Shown: positions 16,535 through 25,634 of the stretch, piece by piece
Layout: every line of letters starts with the position of its first letter
Numbering within the stretch: the first letter of the stretch is position 1
Assembly: GCA_024235215.1 (NCBI GenBank)
Contig: JACKMU010000002.1
Coordinates: 619,668 to 683,667, forward strand
Length of the DNA stretch: 64,000 bases
Source of the DNA: Chromatiaceae bacterium
Lineage (GTDB): Bacteria > Pseudomonadota > Gammaproteobacteria > Chromatiales > Chromatiaceae
Direction of reading: 5' to 3'
Notes under the pieces: model-generated
What the model was told of the DNA's origin: nothing
Seen by the model: the letters and a program-made list of their open reading frames with translations, nothing else
Databases searched by the model: none
Made by a program: the position numbers and the translations under genes

Positions 16535-19500
16535 TTGTCCGGCATATTCATCAGTCACAGCAGCCTTGACAACCGTGCTGCGGACGATGTGGCAAAACGC
16601 CTGCGCGAGCAGGGCTATCAAGCGCTGTTCCTGGATTTCGATCCGGCTGATGGCATACCCGCCGGACGCAACTGGGAGCGGGAGATCTATACCAGACTGC
16701 GCACCTGCAGCGGCGTGGTGCTTATCTGCAGTGAGCACTCGATGGCCTCGGACTGGTGTTTTGCCGAGATAACCCACGCCCGTGCGCTCGGCAAACGTAT
16801 CTTTCCGCTCCTCATCTCTTCATGCGCGCTGCGGCCGATTCTGCGCGATACTCAGACGATCGACCTGAGTCACGATCCCGAGACCGGTTATCAGCGACTG
16901 TGGCGGGGTATGCGCAGCGCCGGTCTGGATCCAGCAGATACTTTCGCCTGGGACATCGACCGCCCGCCCTACCCCGGTCTGACACCCTTCACTGCGCATG
17001 ACGCAGCGATCTTTTTCGGACGAGAGCAGGATCAGCGCAGATGTCTGGACCGCCTGGAGCAGATGCGCCGTTATGGTGGGGAGCGTCTGCTGCTCGTGGT
17101 GGGAACTTCGGGTAGCGGTAAATCATCGCTGGTGCGTGCCGGCGTGGTGCCGCGGCTGGCGCGCATGCCGGAGTGGCTGGTACTGGCACCACTGCGGCCG
17201 GGCCGGCAACCGCTGCAGGAGCTCGTCCGGGTATTGAACCAGCCTTTTGCAGCACAATCGGAAGCCTGTCCGACAACAGACGCCAGCCTGCTGCTGCAGG
17301 ATCCGAACAGTGATCTGGGCCTGCTCCGGGTAATCGAAGATCGGGCAAACACCGCAGGGCACACCGGTGCCCCCGTGTTGCTGGTGGTCGATCAGTTGGA
17401 GGAGCTGATTACCAGCAGCGACCAGAGTGCTGCTGCCCGCTTCGTCGACCTGCTGGGTGCTGCACTCGAGGCCGCGTCGGGCCAACTCCACTGCCTGGCG
17501 ACGTTGCGCGCCGACTACCTGGCACCGCTGCAGAGTGCTCCACTGTGGCGACAAACCCGTTTCAGTGAGTTGACGCTCAGCCCGCTGACCCCGGCAAACC
17601 TGGCCGAAATCATCGGCAAACCGGCCGCAGTGGCAGGGATCGAACTGGAGCCAGGTCTGGTCGAGACGCTGGTCCGGGATACCGGCAGCACGGATGCGTT
17701 GCCATTGCTCGCCTTCACGCTGAATCGGCTGTGGCGCGATTTTGGCCGAGACGGACAGATCACGCTGGCGCACTATCAACAGCGTATCGGTGGGATCGCC
17801 GGATCGATCAGCCAGGAGGCGGAGGCGGTACTCGAAGCGCTCAAGCCGAATCCCGCGCAGCTGACGGAACTGCGCCGTGCCTTTCGCTATCTGGTGCAGA
17901 TCGACACCTCGGGTGGTTATACCAGGCGCCGAATACACTGGTCCGACCTGCCCGACTCGATCCGGCCCATGCTGGAGGCATTTGTCAACGCACGGTTGCT
18001 GATCTCCGGGCAGGAGGAGGAGCGCAGCACCGACGCCGCTGCCAATCCCCAGACAACGGAGATCAGCGGCACCATCGAGGTGGCGCACGAAGCGCTGTTC
18101 AGTGCCTGGGACAAACTGAAGAACTGGCTCGACCAGGACCGCGCTTTCCTGCTCTGGCGGCAGCAGATCACCGTGGCAGCGGAGCACTGGCGGCACAGCC
18201 CGAAGGAGCAGGGTTTGCTGCTGCGCGGCGGACTGCTGGCAGAGGCGGAACGCTGGCTGAACGAAAGAGACGATGACCTCAGCGAAACGCAGAAGGAGTT
18301 CATATTGTCGAGCCGTAGACAGGCCAGACGTAAACGTCTGGCCTGGCGGCTGCTGGTGGCAGGGATAACGGTGAGCCTGGTGCTGGTCACCTGGCAGGCG
18401 TTCGAGCTGTCGCAGCAGCGCCGGCAGGTGCTGGCACAGTTGGTGAACAGCTACTGGAATATCGCTATCGCCGCTCGTGATGCCGAACAGAATGCACTCA
18501 AAGCCGCCCACCACTTCGCCCTTGTAGCTGATCGTACCTCAGGCCTGGAACAGGAGAATGCGCTGATCAGTACCGGACTGCTGACCGGTGGTGTCGCACT
18601 GCAGAGTGTGTCTGAACTGACTGCCCCACCGGGCGCTGTCGAAGTAACGTCAGACGGTGCTGTCGCACTGATCCGAATGGAGCGGCAGGCGCAGCTGTGG
18701 GATCTGAACAGCAATATGCTGCTGTCGGGTGTGAGCCACCGCGAACCGATGCTGGATGCGCTTCTGATCGGGGAGCGGCGCGTCGCCTCGCTGGCGCACG
18801 ACGGCAGTTTGAAGTTTTGGGGCGCCGGTCTGCCGGAACTCGAACTGACGCATCCGGGAGCGCACGGCATGGTCGTCGACGGACGCGGCCAGCTGTTGTT
18901 GAGCTGGAGCGAGAATGGGAGTCTGCGACTCTGGAGCATCGGCCGGGAACGGGAGCTTGCCCGCGCAGAGCTGCGGATGCAACTCGTCAACGTGGTTTTT
19001 CTGGGCAGTTCTGACAGACTGCTGGCATGGAGTGACGATGGCCAGATACGCGTCTGGAACTGGAATGGCACGGCACCAGCGCAGGAGTGGCATAGCGGTT
19101 GCGGGTTGACCGGAGCCACCTTATCACCAGACGCCGCCCACCTGCTCGCCTGGTGTGACGACGCCCTGATGCTGTACGATCCCGAATCCGGCCGGTTGGC
19201 GGCCAGTTGGCGTTCACCCGAAACGGTGGATGGCGCACTGTTTGCCGCGCCGATCTCGGCGATACTCACATGGAATCAGGCTCGGGGTGTGGTGCGCATC
19301 TGGGAAGCCAACGGGGTGCCGCGTTTCGACCAGCCGCTGCACCATCCAGGCAGCCTCTCCCGGGTACTGCTGACACCGGATGCAAGTCATCTGGTAACCT
19401 GCGGATCCGGCAATCAGATCAACCTATGGGATCTGACTTTGGGCGAACTCGCCGCGCGCGCGCTGCACGGCGCCGGATCGACTCAGATCGACGCCCGGCT

Positions 19501-20335
19501 CAGCGCAGATGGCACCCGCACCCTGGTGTGGAGCCGCGCTGCAGGCGCCCGACTCTGGGATACCGCAACGATGAATCCGGTAAGTCTGCCCCTGCTACAC
19601 CCGCTTTTCACCCGCGGCGCACGTTTTATCGACCAAGATCGTGCGGTGCTCAGTTGGGATGAACAGGGTGAGCTGCGCATCTGGCGGCGCACCGCGGAAC
19701 TCGAACCGACCGCACCGGCAGCTCCTCCACAGCGTACCCAATCGGCCCCCACTGAGGCAGTCCGCGTAGCCGAGGTGATCGCCTCGCTGCATCTGGATGC
19801 GATCGACCGCATCAAGCGTGCTGGACTGCTCGGTCACACCCTGTTACAGCGCGGTAAGGAGATGCTGCTGCTCAGTTCCGGCAACGCGGCACGCCTGCTG
19901 CTGTTGGATACTCCTACCTATCCGCTCTCTGCTCCATTGACGCTGACAGAGCCTGTTCGTGGCGGTCTCCTTGACGGGGATAGCGGTCGTGTGCTGCTCT
20001 GGGGTGACAGCAGCGTACGGCTCTGGGATGGGCGTTACAGCAGGCCGCTGGGCCCACTGCTGCGCTCCGACGTGCTGTTTCCGGTGGGCGTACAGCCGCA
20101 CGATGGTCTCTTGACCTGGGAGCCGTCACGGGCGCGTCAGTGGCGTTGGCCCGCGGCGCAGCGCGGAAATGCAACTGCTGAGCACTGGTTGACCCGGATC
20201 AGCGGAACTCGCTTGGACCCAAATGGCGTGACCAGCCTGGAACGGACCGACTGGTGCAGACTGGTCGTTGATGATCGCCCGGATGCGCTGCCACCGGGGT
20301 GTCAGGTGAGCAGTGCAAAACGCAGCGACCAATGA
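16535..20335 (+). CDS. TIR-nSTAND NTPase-WD40 conflict protein with a forced TTG start
   Basis: This 1266-residue protein starts at TTG: TAA stands in frame 18 bases upstream and the first codons already form the TIR strand IFISHSS. TIR residues 1-125 include DFDPADGIPAGRNWE and SDWCFAEIT, where the Glu is the usual candidate NADase residue. The nSTAND1 NTPase starts near residue 150 (PYPGLTPF, FFGRE), with Walker A GTSGSGKSSLVRAG and Walker B LLVVDQLEEL. A membrane span lies near 603-622. From about 680 on there are 10-11 WD40-like units (QLWDLNS, LRLWSIG, IRVWNWNG, INLWDLT, VRLWDGR). STAND proteins of this layout act as threat sensors whose repeats bind a trigger and whose effector then acts, often by NAD depletion. 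The trigger is unknown. Confidence 0.88.
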   Translation: MSGIFISHSSLDNRAADDVAKRLREQGYQALFLDFDPADGIPAGRNWEREIYTRLRTCSGVVLICSEHSMASDWCFAEITHARALGKRIFPLLISSCALRPILRDTQTIDLSHDPETGYQRLWRGMRSAGLDPADTFAWDIDRPPYPGLTPFTAHDAAIFFGREQDQRRCLDRLEQMRRYGGERLLLVVGTSGSGKSSLVRAGVVPRLARMPEWLVLAPLRPGRQPLQELVRVLNQPFAAQSEACPTTDASLLLQDPNSDLGLLRVIEDRANTAGHTGAPVLLVVDQLEELITSSDQSAAARFVDLLGAALEAASGQLHCLATLRADYLAPLQSAPLWRQTRFSELTLSPLTPANLAEIIGKPAAVAGIELEPGLVETLVRDTGSTDALPLLAFTLNRLWRDFGRDGQITLAHYQQRIGGIAGSISQEAEAVLEALKPNPAQLTELRRAFRYLVQIDTSGGYTRRRIHWSDLPDSIRPMLEAFVNARLLISGQEEERSTDAAANPQTTEISGTIEVAHEALFSAWDKLKNWLDQDRAFLLWRQQITVAAEHWRHSPKEQGLLLRGGLLAEAERWLNERDDDLSETQKEFILSSRRQARRKRLAWRLLVAGITVSLVLVTWQAFELSQQRRQVLAQLVNSYWNIAIAARDAEQNALKAAHHFALVADRTSGLEQENALISTGLLTGGVALQSVSELTAPPGAVEVTSDGAVALIRMERQAQLWDLNSNMLLSGVSHREPMLDALLIGERRVASLAHDGSLKFWGAGLPELELTHPGAHGMVVDGRGQLLLSWSENGSLRLWSIGRERELARAELRMQLVNVVFLGSSDRLLAWSDDGQIRVWNWNGTAPAQEWHSGCGLTGATLSPDAAHLLAWCDDALMLYDPESGRLAASWRSPETVDGALFAAPISAILTWNQARGVVRIWEANGVPRFDQPLHHPGSLSRVLLTPDASHLVTCGSGNQINLWDLTLGELAARALHGAGSTQIDARLSADGTRTLVWSRAAGARLWDTATMNPVSLPLLHPLFTRGARFIDQDRAVLSWDEQGELRIWRRTAELEPTAPAAPPQRTQSAPTEAVRVAEVIASLHLDAIDRIKRAGLLGHTLLQRGKEMLLLSSGNAARLLLLDTPTYPLSAPLTLTEPVRGGLLDGDSGRVLLWGDSSVRLWDGRYSRPLGPLLRSDVLFPVGVQPHDGLLTWEPSRARQWRWPAAQRGNATAEHWLTRISGTRLDPNGVTSLERTDWCRLVVDDRPDALPPGCQVSSAKRSDQ

Positions 20336-20383
20336 ATCGAACCCACCGTCTGCTGGTCTGGTCGTAAGCCGACGCACCGGGCC

Positions 20384-21781
20384 TCAGGCCGATGCAACGG
20401 CATCGCTCCCGTCCGATGGTTGATGTTGGCGCATCGTAGTCAGTAGGAACTCGGCAATCCGGCGACCCGATTGACCGTCCAATTTCCAGCACTGTTCGTT
20501 GCGAATGCGTTCCCGGCCGGCACTTTCCAGTTGGGGATCAGCCAGATAACGATTGATCGCGTCGACCAGCTCAGCAGGCGTGTCGGCAATGCGAACCCCG
20601 CCCGTGGCGAGTATGTTGCGATAGTGATCGTAGTCATAATACCGGCGGCAGGAGTTCAGATAGTCATGATTGGTGGGACCATCGAACCGTACATTGATGA
20701 CCGGCGTATCGAGGCACGCAGCATCTATGGTAATCGTGGATGCAATGTTGACCACCACGTCGGAGTGATACATCAACTCGGCCAGATCGTACATGTCCTC
20801 GATTGAAGGGTTCCAGTTGTCCTGGGTAGCACCGACCCGACCCGGGCTTTGCACGACGATGTCCGCCCGCTGTGCAAAGCGTGAATAGACCTCGGGTTTA
20901 TCCTTCGGATGCAAACGCACCAACAACTGGCTGTCAGGTATGATCTCGTGGCGCTTCATGGCCTGGTCCAGCATGTCGATCACCCGGTGTTCGTCCGGCA
21001 ACATGCGGGCACTTCCCGTGGTGTAGGTAATCAGGCGCCGGGCGGGGTCCAATCGCCATTTACGGAAGAACGCATCCCGGCTCAAAAAGCGATCAGTGTG
21101 CGTGTACAGATCGAACTGGGGAACGCCGGATACGAATATCCGCTCTGCCGGTATCGCGTGGTGCTCTTCGATCTCACGCTTGAGGATCTCATTCCAGACG
21201 ATGACTTTATCCGGCCGGAACGGGAACGGCCCCTTGGAGGTCGGATTGTCCCAGCTTTGCATGAAGCCGATCACCGGAATTCCACGCTGCTTCGCACCCA
21301 CCGGTACCGCCAACGCCTTGGTGTAGATCGAGGAGGAGAAGACCAGAGCGGGTTGAAAACGATCGAACAGTGCTTGTTCCAACCGCGGTGTCAGTTTGAT
21401 TTCGAGTTGGTCTAAGCGCTCGAGAGTGCGGTCCAGCAGATGTCCCAGATTGAGCGCATTCAACAGGCGAATCAGCAGGCGAGTGCTCTTACGATCTTTC
21501 TTTTCACGGCGGTTCTTGAAGGTGAATATATCTGAACGCTCAGCCCAGAACTCTTTGCGCAATGATTGAACGACTTTTACCATCGGGTTGGGTCGCCATT
21601 GCCGCAATGGTTCAATGGTGACGCGCTCGCCGCCGAACTCCTCAAGGAACCCTTCATCAACGACAGGGGAAAAAATCACGATATGCAGCGCTTTCTCCTC
21701 ACTTAGCCGCTTGAACACCTCTGTCCGCAAGATGTTCCGGATAGAAATGCCCAGGTCGACAATAACAAAAATGGACTTCAT
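20384..21781 (-). CDS. GT-B-fold glycosyl/glycerophosphotransferase-like protein of a surface-glycan operon
   Basis: This 465-residue protein has no signal peptide. Two Rossmann-like halves are apparent. The C-terminal half holds LVRLHPKDKPE and YHSDVVVNIASTITIDAACLDTPVINV (in part), a pattern shared by CDP-glycerol/GT-B transferases and capsule-type surface-carbohydrate proteins. SSSIYTKALAVPVGAKQRG and VIVWNEILKREIE lie in the middle. It is the last gene of the minus-strand sugar operon, after the sulfotransferase. Likely it transfers the nonulosonic acid or another residue made by the upstream genes, but acceptor and donor are unknown. Confidence 0.72.
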   Translation of the reverse strand: MKSIFVIVDLGISIRNILRTEVFKRLSEEKALHIVIFSPVVDEGFLEEFGGERVTIEPLRQWRPNPMVKVVQSLRKEFWAERSDIFTFKNRREKKDRKSTRLLIRLLNALNLGHLLDRTLERLDQLEIKLTPRLEQALFDRFQPALVFSSSIYTKALAVPVGAKQRGIPVIGFMQSWDNPTSKGPFPFRPDKVIVWNEILKREIEEHHAIPAERIFVSGVPQFDLYTHTDRFLSRDAFFRKWRLDPARRLITYTTGSARMLPDEHRVIDMLDQAMKRHEIIPDSQLLVRLHPKDKPEVYSRFAQRADIVVQSPGRVGATQDNWNPSIEDMYDLAELMYHSDVVVNIASTITIDAACLDTPVINVRFDGPTNHDYLNSCRRYYDYDHYRNILATGGVRIADTPAELVDAINRYLADPQLESAGRERIRNEQCWKLDGQSGRRIAEFLLTTMRQHQPSDGSDAVASA

Positions 21782-21833
21782 TGCGCTCTGTGCATGGCTT
21801 GCACGCAGCCATTGCTGATGTTGAGTTTCTGCA

Positions 21834-22690
21834 TCATCGAATCTTCAATTTACGTTTCAGGAGAGTTGACAGGTAGGTGAATGGCTGGATGCGCAAGTCA
21901 CTCATATCGGACTTATAGCCAAATGCGCTGCAACCTGGTGTCAATCGTGTCAGTATCTCTCGTTTATAGTGGTTGCGGTTAAAGGTCAGGGATACAAAGT
22001 TGTAGTTTTTTTCCGCGTGTCGCGGAAGGAGGGAGGCCACAGCTGCGTAACCCGGGTCGCTGAGATTGAGAAAACGGAACAGATTGGCCATGGTCGCCCG
22101 CGGGTCGGCGACAAGCTCCTCATAACGCAACGCTGTCCAGTGCTCATCTCGAAATGCGCGATAACTTTCATACGCGGCCGCCCAGGAAACCACTGCCTTC
22201 AGCACTAGTTCATCCGGTAGTGTCGAAAACTCGGATGTGCGCAGCAAGAAACTGGTGTTACCTTTGATGATCATCGATTGTATTGTATGCCAAGGATGTC
22301 GGATGCAGAATACGAACCGGCTTCGGGGAACATCTCCTGGAGCATTTTCACCCGCAACAGATGCACCGGGTTTTTTATCACGAGGCGTTCGGTGCCCACC
22401 AAATCGAGATACTCTTCCCGTACCTTTTGAACGGCGCCGGCATCATAAATCGGCATGTCGACTGCCGGCCGTCCGGTCAGTTCGTCATACTCGGCAAAAC
22501 GAAAGTGCCGCCACCAGATAGCGTGGTCTACCACCCCCGACCGGTCTTCCGGGCAGGAGCGTTGCTTATCCTTCAGGGAATGCTCGGTGACCAGAAAGTT
22601 CCCGGGAAAACCACCCAGGATGCGTGCAGTCAACTGGGTTCCGGAACGCGGACACCCCAGCACGATGATGGGAGCGGTATTCAACTGCAT
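21834..22690 (-). pseudogene. Sulfotransferase interrupted by a single-base frameshift
   Basis: Two frames together encode one sulfotransferase. The 5' frame (start ATG 22690) has the PAPS 5'-phosphosulfate loop CPRSGTQLT and reads to MFPEA at about 22320, then drifts into an unrelated tail and stops. In the next frame from that point the sequence reads RFVFCIRHPWHTIQSM, the expected 3'-phosphate motif. It continues through RYEELVADPRATMANLFRFLNL to the stop at 21834. One missing base near 22319-22321 (in a GAAGCCGG context) explains this. The restored protein would be about 285 residues. It could be a genuine recent loss or an assembly error. Neighbours are nonulosonate and sulfoquinovose genes, so a sulfated glycan is plausible. 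Confidence 0.85.
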
Positions 22691-22733
22691 ACTGTCGACT
22701 CTCTGCGCATGTCCCTGTTCGTGCCGGCGGGTT

Positions 22734-23474
22734 TCAGGCCCGATTAAAAGGCAGCATCACCAAACCCTTTTCTATCAAATATTCCGCATAGGCGAAATCC
22801 TCTGGTGTATCGACATCGACCGAATGGGTCGCCGATATGATCTGTGGTAGCGAAGGTTCGGCGAATACGTTTCCGTCCATGAGCAGCCGCGAGGTTCGGG
22901 TGACCACCAGATTACCGAAGACGTAGAATTTGGGCTTGCGTTGCTTGTTATAAGCCTGCTTGCGTTCATGCACAAAACGAAAACCGACGTAACCGTCACT
23001 GATCTCCCGTTGATTGAATGCGTGATGGTTGTGCGGCGGCAGGGCCACGGTCTGGACGGATTGGGCATGTGGATCGGCTGCGAGCGCGGCCAGGCAATGG
23101 TCTATCTGTTCGGGAAGGACAAAGGGTGAGGTGGGTTGCAGCAGCGCCACCGCCCAGGGCAGTTTTTCCTCACGTTCCTGCAATCGACGAAGGAAATCGA
23201 TAATCACGGCCGCCACCGGCGCATCGTCGGTGGCGAGTTCTGCCGGGCGTATTGTCATCACCGCACCGCAGTCACTCGCGGTAGCGGCAATCGTCTCGTC
23301 ATCCGTGGAGCAGAACAGACGTCCCAATCGGCTGGCTTTGCCGGCTTCGACCACATAGCGCAACAACGGCCAGCCCGCCAGCGGATGGATATTCTTATGG
23401 AACACGCTCTTGGATCCGCCGCGGGCAGGCACCAGGCCGATGGCCTCATCGGTAAATTGCACGGGAGTGCTCAT
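22734..23474 (-). CDS. Acylneuraminate cytidylyltransferase-like (NeuA-like)
   Basis: The 246-residue protein has the CMP-nonulosonate synthetase signature GLVPARGGSKSVFHKNI near its start. STDDETIAATA, LLQPTSPF near residue 100 and the conserved DVDTPEDFAYAEYL at the C-terminus follow. The family activates sialic-acid-type sugars with CTP. I chose ATG 23474 because it gives the family's usual start and overlaps the preceding dehydrogenase stop by 4 bases (ATGA). The context (NeuB- and NeuC-like genes upstream) supports nonulosonate activation. Which nonulosonate (neuraminic, legionaminic or other) is not decidable from sequence. Confidence 0.85.
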   Translation of the reverse strand: MSTPVQFTDEAIGLVPARGGSKSVFHKNIHPLAGWPLLRYVVEAGKASRLGRLFCSTDDETIAATASDCGAVMTIRPAELATDDAPVAAVIIDFLRRLQEREEKLPWAVALLQPTSPFVLPEQIDHCLAALAADPHAQSVQTVALPPHNHHAFNQREISDGYVGFRFVHERKQAYNKQRKPKFYVFGNLVVTRTSRLLMDGNVFAEPSLPQIISATHSVDVDTPEDFAYAEYLIEKGLVMLPFNRA

Positions 23475-24439
23475 TGCTCCCGCAAAGCTTCCAGAATACG
23501 GGTAATCGTATGGCCCTCGGTTAGGCGCCAGGCGTCCACGGTCGAACCACCGATGTGGGGAGTCAGGATCAGATTGGGATGCGTCTGCGCATAGCGCCAC
23601 AGCGCGTGGTGCGGCAGGCGAGCGGCGAAATCGGGAGCAAACTCCCCTTCGAACACATCGAGTGCGGCTCCGCCCAGGTGGCCGGATTCGAGTTGCGCGA
23701 GCAGTGCCGTGAAATCCAACAGTTCACCGCGCGCGGTGTTGATCAGATAACTGCCCGGCTTGAACGCTGCCAACAATTCGGCATCGATCAGATTTTCGGT
23801 CTCTGGTTCGTGCGGGACATGCAGGGTCACGATGTCGGAGCATGCCACCAACGACTTGAGGTCAGCGCAGCGTTGCGGTGTCTCCGGCCCCTGTTCCACA
23901 TAGGGGTCATAGTAGGTCACCGCCATGCCGAAGGCGTGCGCATACCGCGCCACCTTGCGACCCAGGCGACCCAGCCCGACAATCCCCAGACTGAGACTGG
24001 ACAGCATCGCCGGTGCCCCGAAAGGCCGCCGATTCCAGTGACCTTCCAGCACCGCGCGATGTGCGGGAATCAGATTGCGGGTCAGCGCCAATATCAGTCC
24101 GAAGGTGTGCTCGGACGTGGGTGTGATGGTATCGAGAAACGCCTTCTCCGGTTTCAGCGTGACCACCTTGATGCCTCTGTGGGCCGCATACCCCACGTCG
24201 ATATGCGGATGTCCGGTGGTGTTTGATCCCAGCACCTTCAATTTCGGCATCCGGTCCATTTTTTCCGGGCCACAGTAATAGCCCAATGGACAGAGGGAGA
24301 CGTCGGCGACTGTCAAAGCCTCGTCGGTATCATCCGCGGGCGTTGCCAGTGAGATGACATCGAAGTTGTCGTGCAGTCGCTGCAGGTTCTCGGGTTGATA
24401 CTGCAAGACGTCATAGTAGATCAAAACCGGTTTGCTCAT
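23471..24439 (-). CDS. D-isomer-specific 2-hydroxyacid dehydrogenase
   Basis: The 322-residue protein has the NAD-binding fold GIVGLGRLGRKVARYA near residue 148, the catalytic Arg in INTARGELLD, an acidic catalytic position in VFEGE, and the catalytic His in LTPHIGGST. ATG 24439 starts a typical N-terminus (MSKPVLIYYDVLQY); the longer frame upstream is antisense to nothing useful and rejected. It sits between the NeuC-like and NeuA-like genes, a position more often held by nonulosonate-modifying enzymes. It may oxidise or reduce a 2-keto/2-hydroxy acid sugar precursor, or make a glycerate-type substituent. Substrate is unknown. Confidence 0.82.
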   Translation of the reverse strand: MSKPVLIYYDVLQYQPENLQRLHDNFDVISLATPADDTDEALTVADVSLCPLGYYCGPEKMDRMPKLKVLGSNTTGHPHIDVGYAAHRGIKVVTLKPEKAFLDTITPTSEHTFGLILALTRNLIPAHRAVLEGHWNRRPFGAPAMLSSLSLGIVGLGRLGRKVARYAHAFGMAVTYYDPYVEQGPETPQRCADLKSLVACSDIVTLHVPHEPETENLIDAELLAAFKPGSYLINTARGELLDFTALLAQLESGHLGGAALDVFEGEFAPDFAARLPHHALWRYAQTHPNLILTPHIGGSTVDAWRLTEGHTITRILEALREQ

Positions 24440-24467
24440 GAAGGCCCGTGTCTGTTGCAAGTCCTGA

Positions 24468-25634
24468 TTAGAAGGTGATGCGTTTCTGCAGACGGAATGC
24501 CACGCTTTCGAGGCGCTTGGCAATGCGCTCCGCCGCCTTGCCGTCACCGAAACGAAAGTCCGCCGGGTAGGGGCCATGTGCCAACTGTTGCCGTATCGCG
24601 GCGACAATGGCGGCTCGGTCGTGTGCAACGTCCAAGACATTGGCACCCCGCTCACGCCCCGCCTGTCGGTTGCCGATATTTACCGTAGGCGTGCCGAGAA
24701 AGAGAGACTCCCGTATGCCGCTGGACGAATTTCCGACCAGACAGGCCGCGTTCTTGAGCAAAGGTGCATAGCGCTCGATCGGCAGTGCGGAAAACAGATG
24801 CAGGTAGTTCGGATGTTCGCTGTGCAGAAAGTGCTGAACCGCACCGAATATCGCATTGTTGCCCGCATCCATGTTACCGACGATCCAGATGGTGGGCAAT
24901 TGGATGTCGCGAATCGCCCCGAGGGTCGCTTCTGCCTGACGGCGTGCCTCATCGAACTCGGTTGTCACCGCGTGCTGGATGACGACCAGATAGGGCCCCT
25001 CCAGGGAGACGACCGGTCCCATGCCGCCGCTGCCCTGAGCCTCGACAACAGGTCGCAGATCTTCCAGATCGAGCTTGGCGATGACATCCAGGCTGGTGGA
25101 ACCAACGACTTCGATGCACGCCTTTTCCTCACCCAGGGCGACGATGCGTCTGGCTGCGTCCTCGGTGGCGGGAAAGTGGAAATGGGCCAGCTTGGTAATG
25201 GCGTGGCGGATGCTTTCGTCGACTGAGCCAGTGACTTCACCACCCTCGATATGGGCGACCGGTATGTTCAGGTAAGTCGCGGCCATGGCCATCGGCAGGC
25301 ATTCATAGCGGTCTGCCAGCACCAATACGACGTCGGGTTGCGCCTGGTGCAGCATGGTCGAAAATTCCACTGCGGCAAGCGCAGCCGACTTTGCCATCGC
25401 CAGCGGTGTTTCGCCTTCGACCAGATAAGGCAGCTCCCAGCTTACCGGGGCTGCGTAGTTGGCACGGACCAATTCGATGACGCCTCCGTAACGTTCGAGC
25501 AAGGCGCCACCTCCCACCACCACGAAAGGTTCCAGGTAGGGAGACCGCACCAGCGCTTCGGTGACGGACTTGAGTTTGCCGTAGTTCCCCCGGGTGGTGA
25601 TCGTCAGGCAGACGCGCCGAGGTGCGACCATCAT
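24468..25634 (-). CDS. Hydrolysing UDP-N-acetylglucosamine 2-epimerase-like (NeuC-like)
   Basis: The 388-residue protein carries the NeuC/WecB signatures: ADRYECLPMAMAATYLN near residue 95, HIEGGEVTGSVDESIRH near residue 115, GNMDAGNN, and GNSSSGIRES near residue 297 for UDP binding. NeuC-type enzymes turn UDP-sugar into free ManNAc-type sugar and UDP, feeding the NeuB condensation. Start ATG 25634 (ATGATG) overlaps the NeuB-like stop. The spacing and order with neuB and neuA argue for the nonulosonate route rather than a UDP-ManNAc route for enterobacterial antigen. Confidence 0.85.
   Translation of the reverse strand: MMVAPRRVCLTITTRGNYGKLKSVTEALVRSPYLEPFVVVGGGALLERYGGVIELVRANYAAPVSWELPYLVEGETPLAMAKSAALAAVEFSTMLHQAQPDVVLVLADRYECLPMAMAATYLNIPVAHIEGGEVTGSVDESIRHAITKLAHFHFPATEDAARRIVALGEEKACIEVVGSTSLDVIAKLDLEDLRPVVEAQGSGGMGPVVSLEGPYLVVIQHAVTTEFDEARRQAEATLGAIRDIQLPTIWIVGNMDAGNNAIFGAVQHFLHSEHPNYLHLFSALPIERYAPLLKNAACLVGNSSSGIRESLFLGTPTVNIGNRQAGRERGANVLDVAHDRAAIVAAIRQQLAHGPYPADFRFGDGKAAERIAKRLESVAFRLQKRITF

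Noticed and set aside
17123..18514. 463-residue open frame on the minus strand
   Set aside because: Opposite the nSTAND domain; Gln/Arg/Cys-rich with no motif.
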